From: Brachybacterium squillarum M-6-3
Lineage (GTDB): Bacteria; Actinomycetota; Actinomycetes; Actinomycetales; Dermabacteraceae
Length of the DNA stretch: 64,000 nt
Direction: 5' to 3'
Assembly (NCBI RefSeq): GCF_000225825.1
Contig: NZ_AGBX01000001.1
Span: 1,116,001-1,180,000, forward strand
The notes beneath the pieces were generated by a model. That model was given only the letters and a program-made list of their open reading frames with translations. It did not search any database and was not told the origin of the DNA. Positions 35,777-42,871 of this stretch are shown here, piece by piece (position 1 is the stretch's first letter; every line of letters starts with the position of its first letter). The position numbers and the translations under genes are program-made.

Positions 35777-36675
35777 CGGGTCGGGACCTCGCCGGGCTCG
35801 GTGCCGATGGCGATCGGGGTGCGCACGGCGTTGCCCCACTCGGTCCAGGAGCCGTCGTAGTTGCGGACGTTCTCGAAGCCCAGCAGGTAGCGTAGCACGA
35901 ACCAGGTGTGGGAGGAGCGCTCGCCGATGCGGCAGTAGGCGATCACCGGGGCGGCGGCGTCGAAGCCCAGCTCATCGAGGTAGATGGCCTCCAGCTCCGC
36001 GCGGGGCTTGAAGCGGCCGTCCTCCTGGGCGGCGCGGGCCCACGGCACCGAGCGGGCGGTGGGGATGTGGCCGCCGCGGATCGTGCCCTCCTGCGGGTAG
36101 TCGGGCATGTGGGTGCGCTCGCCGGAGTATTCCTGCGGGGAGCGCACGTCCACCAGCTGCCCGCCGAGGAAGGCCTGGACGTCCTCGCGGAAGGCGCGGA
36201 TCGGCGCGTCGTCCCGCTCGATCACGGGGTAGCCGGAGGTGGCGGCGACCTCGGGCGCGTCGGTGGTCATGGGGCGGCCCTCGGCCTCCCAGGCGGCGCG
36301 GCCGCCGTCCAGCAGGCGCACGTCGGCGTGGCCGAACAGCTCGAACACCCACAGGGCGTAGGCGGCCCACCAGTTCGACTTGTCGCCGTAGACGACCACG
36401 GTGGTGTCGCGGGTGATGCCGGAGGCGTCCATGAGCTGGGCGAAGCCCTCGCCGTCCACGTAGTCGCGGGTGACGGGGTCGTTGAGGTCCAGGTGCCAGT
36501 CCACCTTGATCGCGCCGGGGATGTGGCCGGTCTCGTACAGCAGCACGTCCTCGTCGGACTCCACCACCACCAGGCCGGGCTCGCCGAGGTGTTCGGCCAG
36601 CCAGTCGGTGGTGACCAGCTTCTCGGGGTGGGCGTAGTCCTGCAGGGCGGGGCTCGGGTCGTGGGGGACGGGCAT
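35773..36675 (-). CDS. Thiosulfate/mercaptopyruvate sulfurtransferase (two rhodanese domains)
   Basis: 300 residues with tandem rhodanese domains. The N-terminal inactive one has the [15 protein letters not shown] segment where an active-site loop would be, and the C-terminal catalytic one has C248 in [18 protein letters not shown] is the loop typical of the actinobacterial CysA/SseA thiosulfate sulfurtransferases. It transfers sulfane sulfur to cyanide or thiol acceptors. It is first in a three-gene unit with sufE and a kinase-like gene. Confidence 0.93.
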   Translation of the reverse strand: MPVPHDPSPALQDYAHPEKLVTTDWLAEHLGEPGLVVVESDEDVLLYETGHIPGAIKVDWHLDLNDPVTRDYVDGEGFAQLMDASGITRDTTVVVYGDKSNWWAAYALWVFELFGHADVRLLDGGRAAWEAEGRPMTTDAPEVAATSGYPVIERDDAPIRAFREDVQAFLGGQLVDVRSPQEYSGERTHMPDYPQEGTIRGGHIPTARSVPWARAAQEDGRFKPRAELEAIYLDELGFDAAAPVIAYCRIGERSSHTWFVLRYLLGFENVRNYDGSWTEWGNAVRTPIAIGTEPGEVPTR

Positions 36676-37297
36676 CGTTCACCTCTTCGGATCGGGCGGC
36701 GCGCGGCGGGTCCCTGGTTCCGGAGCGTCGGGGCCGCGGCGGTGCCCGGTGGAAGTCCCGACCGGGCCGCGCATCCCCGCCCCGGACGCCGTGACCGGCG
36801 CGCACGCGGGAGCGGACCCCACCAGTCTGTCACCCCCGCCCACGCCCCGCGCCGACCGCGTGACCCAGGTGACGGCCGCGCGGCCGTGGCGGCGGTCTCG
36901 CCGCGCATCCCGGCGCCTCCGGCATCCCCGCCGCACATGGCGGCGCTCGCCAGCGCTTCCCCGTGCCCGTCCCTTCCCCGTGTCCATGAGATGGAGCGTG
37001 GGAGGCAGTGCCTCGATATGGGCGGGGCGCTGTCGCTCTGACTCCATCCTGTGGACGCGTCTCCCGCTGATCGGCCCCTTCTCGCACCGGGCGACCGGTG
37101 GTGCTGTCCACCGGATGTACTCAGGTGGCACGTCGCCTGCATATGACTTGCGACCTGCCAGCTGAGTCCATCCGATGGACAGGATGCTGACCGTCGGAGG
37201 TGTGTGAGGCGCTGGTGGTGGCGCGGGAACGGGTCCGGGCGCGGGTGTCGTGCCGGAAAGGCGCCCCGGCGGGAGGCCGGGGGCCTACGGTGGCCGC
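36676..37297. other. 622-base intergenic region
   Basis: No convincing gene lies here: all open frames lack homology and ribosome sites. The left half (to about 36960) is very G+C-rich divergent upstream sequence of the rhodanese gene. The right half contains four spaced copies of a dyad, listed separately. Confidence 0.6.
36982..37180. repeat. Four spaced copies of a 15-bp dyad (GTCCAT-N3-ATGGAC)
   Basis: Copies lie at 36982-36996 (GTCCAT gag ATGGAG), 37042-37056 (CTCCAT cct GTGGAC), 37106-37120 (GTCCAC cgg ATGTAC) and 37166-37180 (GTCCAT ccg ATGGAC, perfect). Centre-to-centre distances are 60, 64 and 60 bases, close to six helical turns. The intervening sequence is only weakly similar between copies, so these look like binding sites for one regulator or an architectural protein, not a simple tandem repeat. 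Confidence 0.55.
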
Positions 37298-37735
37298 ATG
37301 GAGACCCACGAGCAGGATCCCAGCGGCCCCGTCATCCCGAAGCTCGACCTGATCGTCCTGGACTGTCCCGATGCCCTCGCGCTCGGCACCTTCTACGCGA
37401 AGCTGCTGGGCTGGCAGATCGAGGAGGGGTCGGACGAGGAGTGGACCACCCTCGACCCGCCGCGCGGCGGCATCACCCCGGAGAACCCGGACGGCGAGGC
37501 CACCCTCGCCTTCCAGCAGATCGCCGACTTCTCCGCCCCCACCTGGCCGACCGGCACCCACCCCCAGCAGTTCCACCTGGACCTCTCGGTGCCGGACATC
37601 GAGGCCGCCGAGCCGCGCGCTCTGGCGCTCGGGGCCCGCCGCCACGAGCACCAGCCTTCCGGCAGTGGCTCCTTCGTGGTCTACCTCGATCCGGCCGGGC
37701 ACCCGTTCTGCCTGGTCCAGCACGCAGTGATCTGA
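37298..37735 (+). CDS. VOC/glyoxalase superfamily protein
   Basis: 145 residues with two beta-alpha-beta-beta-beta units of the vicinal oxygen chelate fold: LDLIVLDCPDALALGTFYAKLLGW, then QFHLDLSVPDIEAAEPRALALG and GHPFCLVQ at the end. It resembles the Glyoxalase_6 group of actinobacterial proteins, mostly uncharacterised. Metal ligands are not obvious (an H in QFHLDL is one candidate). The start is the ATG at 37298; an earlier open frame lacks any family match. Confidence 0.85.
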   Translation: METHEQDPSGPVIPKLDLIVLDCPDALALGTFYAKLLGWQIEEGSDEEWTTLDPPRGGITPENPDGEATLAFQQIADFSAPTWPTGTHPQQFHLDLSVPDIEAAEPRALALGARRHEHQPSGSGSFVVYLDPAGHPFCLVQHAVI

Positions 37736-37757
37736 CCGGCCCGGAGACCGCCCGGGA

Positions 37758-38786
37758 TCAGTAGGCGAAAGCGGCGAACTCCTCGCGGATGCGGGCGGGG
37801 TCGGCGCCATCGGCGAGGAGCACCTGCAGTAGCAGGCGGGCCTTCTGCGCGGGCAGGGCGCCGGCCATCACGGCGCCGTGGGCGATGAGGTCGACCTCGC
37901 TGCCCGGGTAGTCGTAGTGCCGGTCGGAGGTGCCGCCGGTGGCCACGCGGGTCGCGATCACCACCGGCACCCCGGCCTCCACCAGCGCGGCCACCCGCGG
38001 CACGGCCCGGGCGGCGACGTGTCCCATGCCCACCCCGGCCACGACCAGGCCGTCGAGCACGCCCGGGGCGAGCCCGTCCAGCAGGGCGAGGTCCTCGCCG
38101 ATGCTCGCCTCGAGGGTCACCACGCGCGGTAGCTCATCCGGCAGCGGACACGGCATCATCCCCGTGCGCTCCAGCGGGCGGTACAGCAGGCGCAGGTCCT
38201 CCTCGCCCACCAGGGCCACCGGCCCCGAGGGTTCCGAGGCGAAGGCGTCGATGGAGCGGGATGAGGTCTTGGAGACCCGGTCCGCCAGGTGCACGAGGGC
38301 GTCGAACACGGCCAGCACGCCGAGCCCGCGGGCGGCAGGGGCGGCGGCGGTGCGCACCGCGTCGCGGACGTTCGCGGGACCGTCGGCGCCGGGTGCGTTC
38401 GCGGGACGCATCGCCCCGGTCAGCACCAGCGGCGCCTCCCGGTCCCAGCGCCGGTTCAGCAGGAAGGCCGACTCCTCCAGGGTGTCGGTGCCGTGGGTGA
38501 GGACCACCCCGGCGGCCCCCGCGTCCACCGCCTCCCGGGCGCGGGCCAGCACGCGGGCGAGGTGCGCGGGCCGCACCGAGGGGGAGCCGACGTTGTCGAT
38601 CTCCTCGTGGCTGACGGCGACGCCGTCGATCATCGTCCGGGCCAGGTCCGCGCCGGTGGAGGCGTCCGGGGCGGCCCGACGCCCCGACTCGTCCTGACGC
38701 ATGAAGATGGTGCCGCCGAGGGACAGCAGCACCACGTGGGCGCGCGGCGCCCCCGGGACGGTCGCCGGCTGATCGGGCTCGCTCAT
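37758..38786 (-). CDS. L-asparaginase (type I/II fold)
   Basis: 342 residues. The nucleophilic threonine T26 lies in LGGTIFM, the second catalytic block is LTHGTDTLEESAF, and GAMRPANAPGADGPANVRDA and GGTSDRHYDYPG are the conserved later blocks. No signal peptide, so it is probably cytosolic. The ATG overlaps the stop of the upstream SRPBCC gene (ATGA), indicating a two-gene operon. It hydrolyses L-asparagine to aspartate and ammonia; glutaminase activity cannot be judged. Confidence 0.92.
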   Translation of the reverse strand: MSEPDQPATVPGAPRAHVVLLSLGGTIFMRQDESGRRAAPDASTGADLARTMIDGVAVSHEEIDNVGSPSVRPAHLARVLARAREAVDAGAAGVVLTHGTDTLEESAFLLNRRWDREAPLVLTGAMRPANAPGADGPANVRDAVRTAAAPAARGLGVLAVFDALVHLADRVSKTSSRSIDAFASEPSGPVALVGEEDLRLLYRPLERTGMMPCPLPDELPRVVTLEASIGEDLALLDGLAPGVLDGLVVAGVGMGHVAARAVPRVAALVEAGVPVVIATRVATGGTSDRHYDYPGSEVDLIAHGAVMAGALPAQKARLLLQVLLADGADPARIREEFAAFAY

Positions 38787-39415
38787 GCCTCGGGGGACTC
38801 CTCGCCCAGGTAGAAGGCGGCGGTGCGCTCGGCGGCCTCGCGGGCGGCATCCGGGTCGGCCCCGGCGGCGATGTCGGAGGCGGCCCAGGCGGCGGCGGTG
38901 TCCCGGGTGAACTCGGCGGCCTCCGCGCTGGTCTCCCAGCCGGCGAACTGTCCGGTCTTGAGGTCGGCCGAGCGGTCCTCGAGGTGGGCGGCGAGGGCGA
39001 AGATCGCGCCGTCCCAGCCGCAGCCGGTCGCCGCGGGGCCGAAGCGGTCCCAGTGCTCCCCGGCCGGGTTGCGGTGGCGCAGGGTGAACCGGGATCCCTC
39101 GTCCGCGGCCTCGACGCCGAGCTCGAGCTCGCTGGTCGAGCCCATGGATTCCCAGCTCAGCAGCACCGACGACGGCTTCTCACAGCGCTGGACGGTGCCG
39201 GTGGTGCCCATCTCGGCGAGCTCGTAGCGGCCGCCCTCGCGCAGCTCGCCGGTGGGGCGGAGGAACCAGACGGCGAGGCGCTCCGGGTCGGTGAGCGCGT
39301 TCCACAGCTCCTCGGGGGTGACGGAATAGGTCTGGGCGAGGATCACGTCGTGGCCGCCGTCGACGGGGACGACGGTGCGGGTGACTTCGGAGAGCTGGGC
39401 GGCGGTGCTGGCCAT
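38783..39415 (-). CDS. SRPBCC/AHSA1 domain protein
   Basis: 210 residues. The START-like fold of the AHSA1 group is visible from TYSVTPEELWNALTDPERLAVWF through GGRYELAE to the GWDGAIFALAAHLE helix. Such proteins bind hydrophobic ligands; functions are mostly unknown. The start at 39415 is set by a near-perfect CAGGAGG seven bases ahead; the frame upstream of it is not coding. It is cotranslated with the asparaginase. Confidence 0.87.
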   Translation of the reverse strand: MASTAAQLSEVTRTVVPVDGGHDVILAQTYSVTPEELWNALTDPERLAVWFLRPTGELREGGRYELAEMGTTGTVQRCEKPSSVLLSWESMGSTSELELGVEAADEGSRFTLRHRNPAGEHWDRFGPAATGCGWDGAIFALAAHLEDRSADLKTGQFAGWETSAEAAEFTRDTAAAWAASDIAAGADPDAAREAAERTAAFYLGEESPEA

Positions 39416-39499
39416 GGTGACCTCCTGGATGCGGGAAGAGCGGATGCGGATGAGGCTATCGGGCGGCACCGACGAGCCTGCCAGGAGCAGGAGACGCTG

Positions 39500-40669
39500 T
39501 CAGGCGCGACGCAGCCGCACGATCACCTCGGCGTGCTCGGTGTGCGGGAACATGTCGACATAGCGGGCGGCGACGACCCGCAGCGACGGCATCGCAGCGA
39601 GGTCGGTGGCCAGGGTGCGCGGGTTGCAGCTGGAGTAGACGACGTCGCCCACCCCGCTGGTCTCCAGGAAACCGGCCAACGCGGCGCCGATGCCGCGGCG
39701 CGGCGGGTTCACGACGACGACATCCGCCGGGCCGTGGGCAGCGACCTCGCCCAGCGCCCAGGCGGTCGCGTCCTCCGCCAGGAACTCGGCGTCGATCCCT
39801 GCCGTCCCGGCGGCCTCGCGGGCCCCGTCGATCGCCTCGGTGGAGACCTCCACCCCGGTGACGCGGGCGGCGGGCACGGCGCGGGCGATGTGCAGGGAGA
39901 AGCCGCCGAGCCCGCAGTACAGGTCCCAGACCCGGGGTGCGCTCCGGCCGCGCGCGGCCACGATGTCGGCCACCCAGGCGGCGCCCTGGCGGTACAGCTC
40001 CCCGGCAACCTCGGTGTGGGTCTGCAGGAAGGAGCGCGGACGCGCGAACAGGGTGACGTCCCCGGTGCGCACCGGGATCGAACCCTTACCGGCCAGGGGG
40101 ATCTCGGTGGCGCCCTCCACCTGGGTGGTGTGCTCGGGATGGATGTTCGCACTGAGGGAGACGATCGAGGGGTGCGCCGCCAGCAGCGTCGGGGCGTGCT
40201 CACGGATCCTGCTCAGTGCCTTCTCCGAACGCAGCACCAGACGGATCCCGTGCTGCCGATCAGGAGTCGCCGTGACCAGGACGTTCTTGATCTCGCCGCG
40301 GCGGCGGGCCACGTCGTAGGGCGGCACCTGTGCGCGACGGATCAGGGCCTTCACCCCGCCCAGCACCTCCTCGACGCCCACGGGGTACAGCGGGCAGTCG
40401 GAGAGGTCCGCCGTCTCGGGCTGCCCCGGCAGGCCCAGCACCGGGTCCTGCGCGGTGCCGGTCACCGCCATCTTGCCGCGGGCCCGGAAGCCCTGCTCGG
40501 CGCCGGTGATCGGCGCCTGCCAGACGGCCTCGGCCGGGGCGCCCAGATGCGGGGCGAGCAGGGTGCGGACGCGGTCCTCGCCCTCGCTGACCTGGCGGGC
40601 ACGGGGGAGGGGCAGCAGGGTGCAGGAACGGCACGCGCCGGCGTCGAAGTGGTGGCACTGCACGGGCAC
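39500..40669 (-). CDS. rlmC: 23S rRNA (uracil-5-)-methyltransferase RlmC
   Basis: 389 residues of the RumA/RumB/TrmA family. The N-terminal QCHHFDAGACRSCTLL begins exactly like RlmC, and the Fe-S cysteines are C5, C13, C16 and one in SDCPLYP. The SAM site is LYCGLGGFSLHIA, with NPPRRG and the catalytic cysteine in SSCNPRTLATDL. It methylates U747-type positions of 23S rRNA in known members. GTG at 40669 or 40663 can be the start. Confidence 0.93.
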   Translation of the reverse strand: MPVQCHHFDAGACRSCTLLPLPRARQVSEGEDRVRTLLAPHLGAPAEAVWQAPITGAEQGFRARGKMAVTGTAQDPVLGLPGQPETADLSDCPLYPVGVEEVLGGVKALIRRAQVPPYDVARRRGEIKNVLVTATPDRQHGIRLVLRSEKALSRIREHAPTLLAAHPSIVSLSANIHPEHTTQVEGATEIPLAGKGSIPVRTGDVTLFARPRSFLQTHTEVAGELYRQGAAWVADIVAARGRSAPRVWDLYCGLGGFSLHIARAVPAARVTGVEVSTEAIDGAREAAGTAGIDAEFLAEDATAWALGEVAAHGPADVVVVNPPRRGIGAALAGFLETSGVGDVVYSSCNPRTLATDLAAMPSLRVVAARYVDMFPHTEHAEVIVRLRRA

Positions 40670-40802
40670 GATCGTACGGGGCGGCAGGGTCGCGACGCGG
40701 GGTCGTCCCCGCGCCCCGGTCCACGGTGTGGGGAATCTGTGTCCCGAACACTCGAATAGAAGGGAGCGAGGAACGGGTTGGCTTTGCGCGGAAGACGAAG
40801 AG

Positions 40803-41585
40803 TTAGAATGCCCGATCGATATTAACCCAGACAGGTTTGTCGTCTATGATTCTTAGAAGTGGAGGCTTGGTGTCGAGTGCTCTGTGATGATTCGGGCAGA
40901 GTAGCCTCCCGTTTTCTATAGAAGACTCCCCACCCTTCGAGTCGGGGACAAGGTGGGCAGCCTCGAGTACCTGGACTTGATTTAATCCGCAGACATAGCA
41001 CTCGTGCGGGTAATGAGTGAGCAGAAGTTGTCGGAATCTCTTCTGGTGCTTCCGTCGGCGAACTTCGGCGAGACCGTATTCGCGCAGAACGGATTCGTCT
41101 GCCGAGGAATCTTTCTGACTATTGTCAATTGATAGTAGGTGTGATTGCCAAGCGGCTTCGACTTGAGGAAGTCTGTCGCTCTCTATTTTGACGCCACCCC
41201 CTGGTGCCTGCCAGGCGGCCGATGGGGCGTCGATTTCAAGTTCCCGAAGCGGGAGAACCTCCTCAATGGGTAGCACTGTGTCCCAGAAAACCTGTATGAA
41301 GGAATCGTTGCGGTAGGGGAGTTTTGGCGCGTTCGCGTCGGCTTTAACTTTACTTGCCGCTCGACCGGAAGCTATTATTCCCCTGCCCCGATTGCCGGTT
41401 AGTCGCAGAAAGATTCGATCGCCTGGATTTATATTTTTCGTGCGGTTTCCGGTGGTCCATCGATCCTGAACAACACCCCCTGTACGGGTGGTCCTGACAG
41501 CTTCTTCGAACACCCCGTTTTGCTCCCAATTGAAATCCTTGGGATTCCACTGCAGGACGAATGCATGTAGGTTATTGATTGCCAT
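40803..41585 (-). CDS. EVE domain-HNH endonuclease (type IV-like restriction)
   Basis: 260 residues. The N-terminal half (about 1-135) begins AFVLQWNPKDFNWE and continues with GDRIFLRLTGN...GIIASGRA, an EVE/PUA-like fold that reads modified bases in known proteins. The C-terminal HNH nuclease has C196-C199, H211 (EAAH), C230 and H233/H234, in the order ECYVCG-AAHLVPDSKGG-LLCPNHH. The same fusion occurs in the modification-dependent enzyme VcaM4I. Base composition is unlike the neighbours: sampled 60-base lines give 40% and 53% G+C, against about 70% around, with A/T-ending codons. This points to recent transfer of a defence gene. No partner methyltransferase is nearby, which suits a type IV system. 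Confidence 0.88.
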   Translation of the reverse strand: MAINNLHAFVLQWNPKDFNWEQNGVFEEAVRTTRTGGVVQDRWTTGNRTKNINPGDRIFLRLTGNRGRGIIASGRAASKVKADANAPKLPYRNDSFIQVFWDTVLPIEEVLPLRELEIDAPSAAWQAPGGGVKIESDRLPQVEAAWQSHLLSIDNSQKDSSADESVLREYGLAEVRRRKHQKRFRQLLLTHYPHECYVCGLNQVQVLEAAHLVPDSKGGESSIENGRLLCPNHHRALDTKPPLLRIIDDKPVWVNIDRAF

Positions 41586-41650
41586 TGTGTAGCTTCTTTT
41601 GCTGGGTGTTGCGACGAATTCGAGGAGGATCGTCAGTACGTCTCGCTTGC

Positions 41651-42079
41651 TCAGCCCTTGTCGATCTCGCCCTTCTTCGCGTCCTCGTCCTGCTCGGCCA
41701 CGAAGGCCTCGAGGATCTCGGTGCGCAGGGCATCGACCTTCTTGCGCAGCGACTTGACGTCCGCAGCGGAGCTGCCCGGGGCAGTGAGGAGCTGGGCGGC
41801 ACGGTCGTACTTCTCCAGCTGCGCGGCCCAGGCCTTCGCCCGCTGCGCCTCGGCCTCGTCATCGGCGGAGCGCTCGAGGAACTCGACCTGGTCGCGCAGC
41901 ACCTCGATGGTCTCGATGACCTCCTGCGGGGTGGAGCCGCGGTTCTTGAACAGGGTCTCGGCCTGCTCGAGCACCCTGGTGCGCACCTGCGGGTTGTTCC
42001 AGACCTGCGTGAGCAGCCCGATCACCACCGGCCCCAGGAACTTCGCCAGCCTGATGAATGCCGATCCCTTGCCCGCCAT
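41651..42079 (-). CDS. Small coiled-coil protein with N-terminal membrane segment
   Basis: 142 residues, unrecognised. A short hydrophobic segment near the N-terminus (FLGPVVIGLLTQVW) precedes a long, charged, helical region with heptad-like spacing (ETIEVLRDQVEFLERSADDEAEAQRAKAWAAQLEKY and a second helix near the end). GAGGAGG precedes the ATG at 42079. It could be a membrane-tethered structural protein. The neighbouring GOLPH3-like gene is divergent from it. Confidence 0.75.
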   Translation of the reverse strand: MAGKGSAFIRLAKFLGPVVIGLLTQVWNNPQVRTRVLEQAETLFKNRGSTPQEVIETIEVLRDQVEFLERSADDEAEAQRAKAWAAQLEKYDRAAQLLTAPGSSAADVKSLRKKVDALRTEILEAFVAEQDEDAKKGEIDKG

Positions 42080-42211
42080 GTGCCCTCCTCGCCGTGCGGT
42101 GCGTCGTCGGCACGACCGTACACGGCGGCCCTGACGAACCCCGTGCCCGGGCGGACACGCCTCCGCCGATGGTCGGATGCCGTCGCGCCCCGGGCCGCGC
42201 AGACTGTCCCC

Positions 42212-42844
42212 ATGACGCATGCGACCCTCGCCGCCGAGCTGTTCCTGCTGCTGACCAATGACGCCGGTCGGCAGAACGCCACCATGGTGCGCCGTCCCGC
42301 GCTGAACGCGGCGGCACTGCTCGACCTGGAGCTGCGTGAACGGATCACGGTCGGGGAGGGACGCAACCCGCGCCTGGAGGTGCGCGACCGGACCGCCCCC
42401 GGCGACCCGGCCCTGGACGCGGCGCTGGCCTTCCTCGCCGGCCAGCGCAGCGCGAAGACCTACCAGACCATCACCCACCACAAGCTGGACCTCACCGGCC
42501 CCCTCGGCGAGCAGGCCGAGCTGGCCGGCTCCGTGGTCCGCAAGGACGGCTGGTTCACCACCTCCTGGCCGGTGGCCGATCCCGGCATCGAGCAGGACCT
42601 GCGCAACCGTCTCGCCGCCGCGATCGCCGACCCGGGCCTGGCCAGCCGCCAGGACGCCTACCTGCTGGAGCTGCTGCGCGCCCTGCGCGTCGAGCACCGG
42701 GTGCTGAAGGACGAGGCCGCCCCGCTGGGCCGCCGCGAGCTGGCGCGAGTGGTCGAGGACGTCTCCACCGGCCACCCCGTCACCCGCAATCTCCACACCG
42801 CCATGCAGGCGGTCGCGACTACCGCCACCTCGGCCAGCTTCTGA
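42212..42844 (+). CDS. GOLPH3/Vps74-like (GPP34) protein
   Basis: 210 residues, all-helical, with the GPP34 features common in actinobacteria: an N-terminal LAAELFLLLTNDAGR, then NAAALLDLELRERI, and a C-terminal LELLRALRVEHRVL. Eukaryotic relatives bind phosphoinositides at the Golgi; the bacterial function is unknown. It begins at ATG 42212 and shares a 132-base divergent region with the coiled-coil gene. Confidence 0.85.
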   Translation: MTHATLAAELFLLLTNDAGRQNATMVRRPALNAAALLDLELRERITVGEGRNPRLEVRDRTAPGDPALDAALAFLAGQRSAKTYQTITHHKLDLTGPLGEQAELAGSVVRKDGWFTTSWPVADPGIEQDLRNRLAAAIADPGLASRQDAYLLELLRALRVEHRVLKDEAAPLGRRELARVVEDVSTGHPVTRNLHTAMQAVATTATSASF

Positions 42845-42871
42845 TCTTCTACGCCGCCGGCGCGGCCCGGG

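Noticed and set aside
36982-37180. CRISPR array
   Set aside because: The repeated part is only 15 bp and imperfect, spacers are about 45-49 bases, and no cas genes lie nearby.
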